DNA from: a virus
Virus record (IMG/VR): IMGVR_UViG_3300025073_000117
Location: 1-34,077 of that record
Length of the DNA stretch: 34,077 bases
Direction: 5' to 3' (one strand)
Each line of letters opens with the position of its first letter. Position 1 is the first letter of the stretch. Below are positions 28,672 to 34,077 of this stretch, in pieces. The notes under the pieces are model-generated. The model was not told the origin of the DNA. It saw only the letters and a program-made list of their open reading frames with translations, and searched no databases. Position numbers and translations under genes: made by a program.

Positions 28672-29847
28672 CTAATCTTTCGACATGCACAGCACTACTT
28701 CGTAATCTATCCGGGGGCTGCCTTTGTTTTCAGCCAATCGGCGGAAGAAACTTTTACTTTCCCGGCGCTTTTCTTTGCCATCGAAGTCGTGTTCGGTGGA
28801 ATGTACCAGCATGGCATGATGTTCGTGGAGCGTGACGAATCCGGCCGCCTCGCACATCTGCCGCCACTGGTCGCAGAACGGGACAATCTGCTTGTTTTTG
28901 ACGAAGTCTTTACAAACCCAGACGGCATGACCGCCGGGAATAAGCACCTGGTACACCTGGTCAACGATGGTGCGGGCGGCGGTCCAGAAGTCGTCATCAT
29001 CTTCATTTGCCAGCTGCCCATCTGTTTTTCCGTAGGACGTATCGCGCTCTTTCGACCAGGATGGATAGGCTTGGTCACTTTTGCCCTTCACCTGCTTGAC
29101 GGTCAACTTTCCTTCTTCGGCATATTTACCAAGCATCTGCCAACCACCATCGGCACTCTGCCCCTTGAAGGGCGGGGAGGATATTGCGGCGTCGAAGCCG
29201 TTGGCTTTCATTGCGCCGAGTTGACCGGGGGTGGCGCCGTACTGGTCGCCATGTCCACAATGTTCTTGCCCGCTTTCCTGACCGATTCGGGCTTCGGAAT
29301 ACGGCGGACTGGATAGTGCGCCAGAAATACTGTAACCTTTTGCGATGGCTTCTCTCGCTGGCGTTCGTTTATGTCCCCCCGACTCGACCTTGTCCCAATC
29401 AATTCCGCTGCCGTGCTCGTTTTCCTTTATACAATCGGCGTAAGGTGGACTTGATACAACAATCCCCGCTTTGGTCAACACCTTCGCCAACTCCCGGCTA
29501 TCGCCATGCAGCAACGCTGCATCACCAGACCAATTCGGCATGGTGCGGAAACGGGAGTTCCACAAAGCGATATTGGCGTTTCCGAGATCCGCGAATTTTG
29601 CTTCAAGTTCTACGCCACGCCATTTCAGGCCGAGTCGCATCGCGTCCAACGCGCCCAGGGCGACTCCGCCGAAGGGATCAATTATTGTATCGCCAGGACT
29701 AGCCCACCCCTCCGCCCGCATGTGTTCGTAAATACGGCGGATGAGTTTTGATGAGAATTTCGCAGGGTGAGTAATTGCATCCGGGACAATCATTCCCTTC
29801 CATGCGGAAGGATAACAGCCAACCCACTCGTCAATGATGATTTTCAT
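28672..29847 (-). CDS. DNA methyltransferase
   Basis: 391 residues. SAM-binding motif DPFGG at 57-61, catalytic motif SPPY at 133-136, and two further SPP motifs at 180-183 (SPPY) and 224-227 (SPPF). The C-terminal half has VYQVLIPGGHAVWVCKDFV. The SPPY motif is typical of N4-cytosine (or N6-adenine) amino-methyltransferases. No paired endonuclease is visible, so it probably protects phage DNA from host restriction. GGAG lies 4 bases before ATG. It is preceded by a structured leader and its own promoter; it is divergent from the late operon. Confidence 0.85.
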   Translation of the reverse strand: MKIIIDEWVGCYPSAWKGMIVPDAITHPAKFSSKLIRRIYEHMRAEGWASPGDTIIDPFGGVALGALDAMRLGLKWRGVELEAKFADLGNANIALWNSRFRTMPNWSGDAALLHGDSRELAKVLTKAGIVVSSPPYADCIKENEHGSGIDWDKVESGGHKRTPAREAIAKGYSISGALSSPPYSEARIGQESGQEHCGHGDQYGATPGQLGAMKANGFDAAISSPPFKGQSADGGWQMLGKYAEEGKLTVKQVKGKSDQAYPSWSKERDTSYGKTDGQLANEDDDDFWTAARTIVDQVYQVLIPGGHAVWVCKDFVKNKQIVPFCDQWRQMCEAAGFVTLHEHHAMLVHSTEHDFDGKEKRRESKSFFRRLAENKGSPRIDYEVVLCMSKD

Positions 29848-29871
29848 AGTTCTCCAATGCGTCTACTTAAT

Positions 29872-29982
29872 ACAAATCTCCGCTATCCTGCATACGTTGA
29901 TGAGACGCACCGACAGAGCCGGAAGCAGAATAGCGGAGAGTTGTACTGGAAATAAAAAAGCCTGGCGTAATGCGTCTCATCA
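29872..29982 (-). promoter_or_regulatory. Structured 5' leader, copy 1 (interleaved stems)
   Basis: 29872-29890 pairs with 29926-29944 (17 of 19), and TGATGAGACGCA at 29898-29909 pairs perfectly with 29971-29982. A small CCG/CGG hairpin lies between. As minus RNA the order is B, A, P3, B', A', then GGAGAACT and the methyltransferase ATG. It shares the layout and the words TGATGAGA, ACAA-TC-CCGC and GGAGAACT with the leader of the HNH-AP2 gene. Confidence 0.6.
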
Positions 29983-29987
29983 CAGTA

Positions 29988-29993
29988 AGTATA
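29988..29993 (-). promoter_or_regulatory. -10 box of the methyltransferase promoter
   Basis: TATACT on the minus strand; predicted start near 29981, the first base of the structured leader. The -35 is not clear, suggesting an activator or a phage factor. Confidence 0.45.
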
Positions 29994-30005
29994 CCGCAAA
30001 AGTGG

Positions 30006-30011
30006 TAAAAT
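30006..30011 (+). promoter_or_regulatory. -10-like box at the start of the late operon
   Basis: TGGTAAAAT ends 6 bases before ATG 30018, giving a leaderless transcript, the same spacing as at 27652. It is 12 bases from the divergent methyltransferase -10, so the two polymerases would compete. Confidence 0.4.
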
Positions 30012-30017
30012 GTGGGC

Positions 30018-30257
30018 ATGAACACAATCCCCCCAAAACCAACCGAAGCAGATGCAGACGATTTGAACGCGCTGGCGCTCATGCTTGCGGATGCCGCAGT
30101 CGATCAGGGCGTCGTGCTGCAAACGTTCACTTACTACTCGCGCCAACTGGACATCCCCGAGGGCGATTCGGTGATCGTGACCGTGCGCCGCGAGAAGCAG
30201 GTTGAGCGGGTCCCGGTGGACTGGCTGCATATCGGCGCACTGGTGGGGGTGGAATGA
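30018..30257 (+). CDS. Small hypothetical protein, first late gene
   Basis: 79 residues, acidic and helical at the start (TEADADDLNALALMLADAAV), then beta (SVIVTVRREKQVERVPV). ATG 30018 follows a -10-like box by 6 bases with no ribosome site. It overlaps the next gene by 4 bases. No family recognised. Confidence 0.5.
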   Translation: MNTIPPKPTEADADDLNALALMLADAAVDQGVVLQTFTYYSRQLDIPEGDSVIVTVRREKQVERVPVDWLHIGALVGVE

Positions 30258-30454
30258 TGGCGAACCCAACAATCGAAATAACTGTCAGATTCAGAAAATG
30301 GGCTTTTTTTGTTTTGGACGTTATGAAGTTTATTATCAGTCTAATTGTTCTGCTTCCCAAAACATGGATAGAGATTGTGGAATGGGATAAGGAATGCGAA
30401 AAGTGGGCGCGTTGGTTGGTTGACAACGGTGCGGTAGAAGTGGGGGTGGGATGA
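30254..30454 (+). CDS. Small hypothetical membrane-type protein
   Basis: 66 residues with one hydrophobic helix (~18-35, FVLDVMKFIISLIVLLP) and Trp-rich charged ends (WDKECEKWARW). Coupled by a 4-base overlap on each side (ATGA). Function unknown. Confidence 0.5.
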   Translation: MMANPTIEITVRFRKWAFFVLDVMKFIISLIVLLPKTWIEIVEWDKECEKWARWLVDNGAVEVGVG

Positions 30455-30717
30455 GCGAGCAGGCGCTTCGGTTTTCTGCAACTGTTGCACAGGTGAAAAC
30501 GATGGCAGATGGTGGCATTCGTGTTGCGATTGACTTGCCAGAGACAGCCATAGATATAGCCGCAGCAATGATGCAGGCAAAGCAAGCAGGAGCGATTCTT
30601 GAATGCGCAGTAATGGCAGTTGTCAAGCAACCAAGCGCGGAGAAAGAAATCAGAAATGATAGACCCAAAGCAAAGCATTTTACCCCCTACGCCAAACAAA
30701 CTAAAACCGAAGCATAA
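30451..30717 (+). CDS. Small hypothetical protein
   Basis: 88 residues. A beta-strand block (RFSATVAQVKTMADGGIRVA) and helix (ETAIDIAAAMMQAKQ) resemble small phage ssDNA- or DNA-associated proteins, with a Lys-rich tail. It overlaps the terminase small subunit by 62 bases. No firm family. Confidence 0.5.
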   Translation: MSEQALRFSATVAQVKTMADGGIRVAIDLPETAIDIAAAMMQAKQAGAILECAVMAVVKQPSAEKEIRNDRPKAKHFTPYAKQTKTEA

Positions 30718-31261
30718 AGCATTTGTGGATGCTTATTTCCGTTTGGCAATGAACGCAACGGACGCATACGCGGAGGCATATCCGAAAGCGTCAAGGGAAA
30801 CTGCGCGCCGAAATGGTTCTACTCTACTGACAAATACGGACATCCGGTCTGAAATTGACCGAATTTTCTCAGAACAAGTCATGAGTCCGAGCGAGGTTCT
30901 CAAACGATTGTCGGATATGGGCAAGGCGAATTTACTCCCGTTCATACGAATAACCGATGAGGGTTTTACTTATTTTGACTTTTCGCACCCAGATGCAAAA
31001 AATTACTTCCATTTGATAAAGAAAATCAAAACAAAGCGAACGCGCCGGGTCGAGGGCAAGGGTGAAAATGCTGAGGTATGGGAAGATGAGTGGGTTGAGG
31101 TTGAATTACACGATGCTCAAGCCGCGTTGGAAAAGATAGGAAAGCACCACCATTTATTCCGAGACGAGATAGACCTGACCAGCGGGGGGAAGGAAGTCAC
31201 CTTGAATGTAATCTATCAGGAAAAACCGAAGCCCAAGCAAGGCGACACCGATGGAACTTAA
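30656..31261 (+). CDS. terS: Terminase small subunit
   Basis: 201 residues. KPKHKAFVDAYFRLAMNATD and AYAEAYPKASRETARRNGS form the DNA-binding helix-turn-helix of the Terminase_2 family, followed by NTDIRSEIDR and a charged C-terminal half that would contact the large subunit. It recognises phage DNA for packaging. ATG 30656 is preferred over the upstream in-frame start at 30620. It overlaps the large subunit by 11 bases. Confidence 0.8.
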   Translation: MIDPKQSILPPTPNKLKPKHKAFVDAYFRLAMNATDAYAEAYPKASRETARRNGSTLLTNTDIRSEIDRIFSEQVMSPSEVLKRLSDMGKANLLPFIRITDEGFTYFDFSHPDAKNYFHLIKKIKTKRTRRVEGKGENAEVWEDEWVEVELHDAQAALEKIGKHHHLFRDEIDLTSGGKEVTLNVIYQEKPKPKQGDTDGT

Positions 31262-32522
31262 TGTCACCCTGCCTGTTCCGCACGCCAAGCAGGAGGCTTT
31301 TCTCCGCAGTCCGGCGAAGCGTAAGATTATTCGTGCTGGACGGCGTGGCGGGAAAACCGAAGGGGTGGCAATCGGCAATGTGGAGAAATTCCTGGCTGGG
31401 AAGCGGGTACTTTACGCCGCACCCACGAGCGACCAATTGGGAAGGTGGTGGACGGTTGTCACCCAGGCATTGGCAGAACCAATAGCGGCGGGGGTATTCT
31501 ACAAAAACGAAACGGAACACATTATCGAATTGAAAGGTACAGAGCAGCGATTGCGGGGAAAAACCGCCTGGAACAGTAATACCCTTCGGGGTGATTACGC
31601 GGATGACTTGACGCTCGACGAATGGCAGCTCATGGACGAGGAAGCGTGGGAACTCGTGGGCGCGCCTATGCTGCTGGATAATGACGGGGATGTGACGTTT
31701 ATTTATACCCCGCCCTCCCTGCATTCCAGGTCAGTGTCAAAAGCGCGTGACCCGCAGCACGCCGCCAAGATGTACAAGAAATTCAAGGGGCTGATGGATG
31801 CAGGCAACTCCCGCTATTTTGCAACCACCTTCACCAGCCACGATAACCCCTACATCTCGAAAGACGCGCTGGGCGAGATTACCAGCGATATGACCGCCCT
31901 GGCCTACCGCATGGAAATCATGGCGGAGGACGTGGACGAAGCGCCGGGCGCACTCTGGCACAGGCGGACAACGATGATTGGTACTCAGCGGGTTCTCGGA
32001 TTGGAAGATAACCGGGTATTCGAGTTTCCCGAACTGATCCGGGTGGTGGTGGGTGTAGACCCGTCCGGTTCTGCGAACGGTGACGCTTGCGGTATAATTG
32101 GGGCAGGTATTGCCCGCAACAATCACCACTACACGTTGGAAGATAACAGCATTCAGGGCAGTCCAGACATGTGGGCGCGCGAAGCGTGCAAGACGTACCA
32201 CAAACTTAAAGCGGATGTGTTGGTCGCGGAGAAAAATTACGGCGGCGAGATGGTCGAAAAAGTAATTCGGGATACCGACCCAACTGTGAATGTCAAACTT
32301 GTATCAGCCACGCGCGGCAAGGCGATCCGGGCGGAACCGATAAGCGCATTGACCGAACGCGGCGAAGATCATCTGGTCGGTAATTTCCCGGCGTTGGAAG
32401 ATGAATTATGTCTGTGGGTACAGGGCGACAAAAGCCCGAACCGGTTGGATGCAAAAGTTTGGGCTGACACGGAACTGAAAAGTGGCAGTGTAATCGGCGC
32501 GATGCCAGACCCGTTTGAATAA
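31251..32522 (+). CDS. terL: Terminase large subunit
   Basis: 423 residues. ATPase: Walker A AGRRGGKT (29-36), Walker B LTLDEW (D123/E124), coupling motif FIYTPPS; nuclease: first catalytic Asp in VVVGVDPSGSANGDACG (D270), a later AEKNYGGE block and a final LDAKVWAD aspartate. It pumps and cuts DNA into the procapsid. The motif set is complete. It overlaps the small subunit. Confidence 0.9.
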   Translation: MELNVTLPVPHAKQEAFLRSPAKRKIIRAGRRGGKTEGVAIGNVEKFLAGKRVLYAAPTSDQLGRWWTVVTQALAEPIAAGVFYKNETEHIIELKGTEQRLRGKTAWNSNTLRGDYADDLTLDEWQLMDEEAWELVGAPMLLDNDGDVTFIYTPPSLHSRSVSKARDPQHAAKMYKKFKGLMDAGNSRYFATTFTSHDNPYISKDALGEITSDMTALAYRMEIMAEDVDEAPGALWHRRTTMIGTQRVLGLEDNRVFEFPELIRVVVGVDPSGSANGDACGIIGAGIARNNHHYTLEDNSIQGSPDMWAREACKTYHKLKADVLVAEKNYGGEMVEKVIRDTDPTVNVKLVSATRGKAIRAEPISALTERGEDHLVGNFPALEDELCLWVQGDKSPNRLDAKVWADTELKSGSVIGAMPDPFE

Positions 32523-32538
32523 CGGGAAGGAGCAAGCG

Positions 32539-33933
32539 ATGGGACTGAAATCATGGGTATTAGATTGGTTGGGGATCGAGGGGACGGATTCCGTCAGGCG
32601 CGAACGAGTAGAGCGGCTTGAAGAATTCCGCGAATACTACGAAGGCAAGCAGAAAAAGCAACTCCGCGTCAAGCCGAATAAGTTTGACGACAACCTGACA
32701 ATCAACCTGTGCGGGCTGATCGTGGACAAGACCGTATCCGCCCTGGTTGGTGACCCGGCGGACGGGCGCGGGTTAACCTGGACATTCCCCAGCGAAACCG
32801 ACGGGACGAAATCGAAGGGCATCCAGTGGCTCGATGCACAATGGGAAGCTGTCAATCGCGAGCAGTGGCTGCATAAAAACGCGCTGGGGGGTGCGCAGTC
32901 TGGCTCACCGATTGTAAAGTTGGTCCCGAATGGCACGGGCGGGGTTAAGCCGGTCAATCTCGACCCCTGTACCGTGACCGTTGAAACCGACCCGCAAGAC
33001 CGGGATAAAGTAACGGCTTACATAATCTCGTACCGGGTCGAGGAAGGCGGTAAGGAAGTACAATACCGCGAAGTGACTATTCCTTTTGCGCTCGATGATG
33101 ACGGCAACCCGTCATCCTGGCTGATTACACTCGAAAAGAAAACGGGGGGCAAGAAGTGGGAAACCGTAGGAACGCCAATAAAATGGGAATACCCTTTCCC
33201 GCATATTTTAGACTGGCAGAATCTTCCACGAACCGACTCTCGTGATGGACGGTCAGACATCGAAGCGATTATCGGCATTCAGGATCGGTACAATTTCCTC
33301 GTGTCAAATATCAGCAAAATTATCAGGCTGTTCGCCCATCCGCAGCGATACGGGAAGAACTTGTCTACGCAGATGACAATTGACCCAAAAACTGGACAAT
33401 CCGAATTTCTGATGGGACCAGACGAAATGCCGATGTTCAATGGGGAGGGAGAGATTGCGCAACTGCCTCCGGTGGGTGACCTGCCTGGTGCTATGCTGTT
33501 CCTGCAATCCCTGCGGGAGTCGGCATTCATGCTTTCGAGAGAAGTGGACACGATGAGCATGAAGGATAAAGTCGGGGCGATCACGAACTTTGCCCTACGC
33601 GTGCTGTACCGCGATTTTCTGGATAAGTTGGGGACAAAAAGGCTTTTGTACGGGAATGCTTACCAAGAATTAAATAGGCGCATGTTGGTACTCGGTGGTT
33701 ATGAGCCAGAGACCTGCATTATCAACTGGCCTGACCCGCTCCCGGTCAACGAGCAGGAAGAAACCACCGCGTTGCAAGCGGACATGAACATGGGCATTGT
33801 AGACAAGCAGACCGCCGCCGAAGCACGTGGCTATGATTGGGAAAAGGTACAAGAACGGATGCTGGCGGAAAAGACCGCGTCGGGCAATGTCGGCGCAGAG
33901 TTGCTCAACCAGTTTTTGAAGACTGGTAAATAG
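32539..33933 (+). CDS. Portal protein
   Basis: 464 residues, of the SPP1 gp6-like portal group by layout: a basic N-terminal wing (ERVERLEEFREYYEGKQKKQ), NLCGLIVDKTVSALVGDP, a beta-rich middle, then RYNFLVSNISKIIRLFAHPQ, the stem helix (REVDTMSMKDKVGAITNFAL) and a helical crown. It forms the dodecamer at one capsid vertex through which DNA enters. AAGGAG sits 6 bases before ATG 32539. Terminase lies immediately upstream. Confidence 0.85.
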   Translation: MGLKSWVLDWLGIEGTDSVRRERVERLEEFREYYEGKQKKQLRVKPNKFDDNLTINLCGLIVDKTVSALVGDPADGRGLTWTFPSETDGTKSKGIQWLDAQWEAVNREQWLHKNALGGAQSGSPIVKLVPNGTGGVKPVNLDPCTVTVETDPQDRDKVTAYIISYRVEEGGKEVQYREVTIPFALDDDGNPSSWLITLEKKTGGKKWETVGTPIKWEYPFPHILDWQNLPRTDSRDGRSDIEAIIGIQDRYNFLVSNISKIIRLFAHPQRYGKNLSTQMTIDPKTGQSEFLMGPDEMPMFNGEGEIAQLPPVGDLPGAMLFLQSLRESAFMLSREVDTMSMKDKVGAITNFALRVLYRDFLDKLGTKRLLYGNAYQELNRRMLVLGGYEPETCIINWPDPLPVNEQEETTALQADMNMGIVDKQTAAEARGYDWEKVQERMLAEKTASGNVGAELLNQFLKTGK

Positions 33934-33947
33934 TGAAAGGATTGGAG

Positions 33948-34077
33948 ATGACGCTTGATTTACCAAAAATTCCCCCAAATACAGTTCGCTTAACCGACCC
34001 ATCGAAATATGTAAAGGAATTGAGAGCCGGTGGATGGGAAATAAAACTTGGTGCTGGTATATTGCCTTTCGTTCTTA
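33948..34077 (+). CDS. Partial gene after the portal (3' end outside window)
   Basis: The first 43 codons are visible (MTLDLPKIPPNTVRLTDPSK and on). AAAGG lies 7 bases before ATG. The place after the portal is usually taken by a minor head or MuF-like protein, but too little is visible to assign it. Confidence 0.5.
   Translation, partial: MTLDLPKIPPNTVRLTDPSKYVKELRAGGWEIKLGAGILPFVL

Noticed and set aside
29898-29982. Hammerhead ribozyme (TGATGAG word in both leaders)
   Set aside because: The core needs CTGATGA with a GAAA partner and a cleavage triplet in a three-way junction. GAAA and the junction are missing; the TGATGAG is inside a long stem.
1-34077. CRISPR arrays, integrase, transposase or CI-type repressor
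   Set aside because: No regularly spaced repeats, tyrosine/serine recombinase, DDE transposase or XRE-type protein was found in the readable frames.

Overview
This window is a tailed double-stranded DNA phage (or prophage) with siphovirus-type gene order. It opens inside a major capsid gene and ends just after the terminase and portal genes. The contig is therefore most likely a circularly permuted phage genome cut between portal and capsid. The morphogenesis genes expected between portal and capsid are the only late genes clearly missing. The host is bacterial but not identifiable here. A lipobox lipoprotein, a GH25 muramidase, an SLH-like secreted protein and clear -35/-10 promoters fit a monoderm or S-layered bacterium. 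I see no integrase, CI-type repressor or CRISPR array.

Layout. 1-16018 (+): capsid end, a decoration-type protein, a two-domain glycosyltransferase, structural proteins interrupted by an antisense HNH endonuclease, then head-tail connectors, tail terminator, tail tube, a frameshifted tail-chaperone pair, tape measure, tail tip and fibre-like proteins. After these come a GH25 endolysin broken by a 16-bp tandem duplication, two holin-like membrane proteins and a strong terminator (16049-16098). 16100-18310 (-): six small one-gene units, each ending in an imperfect hairpin that resembles an integron attC site. 18386-27374 (-): early region with a DnaB-like helicase, a 474-bp structured intergenic segment, a winged-helix protein, many tiny membrane and zinc-ribbon proteins, an HNH-AP2 endonuclease, a RecT-like annealing protein, an initiator-type tRNA and a lipoprotein. 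27483-28422: a palindrome-rich control region and two rightward genes (a PD-(D/E)XK nuclease and a zinc-binding protein). 28382-29847 (-): a DUF4326 protein and a DNA methyltransferase. 30018-34077 (+): start of the late operon with small proteins, terminase small and large subunits, portal and a partial gene.

Regulation. The late operon starts at a divergent promoter region (29983-30017) that also serves the methyltransferase. Two leftward promoters (near 24.6 and 27.4 kb) share an identical 18-bp sequence across their -35 boxes, so they are probably co-regulated. The methyltransferase and the HNH-AP2 gene each have a 5' leader with the same four-strand interleaved (pseudoknot-capable) inverted-repeat plan, ending just before the ribosome-binding site.

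The two most unusual signals are the attC-like cassette array inside a phage and the twin pseudoknot leaders. Both were read by eye and need covariance-model searches to confirm.
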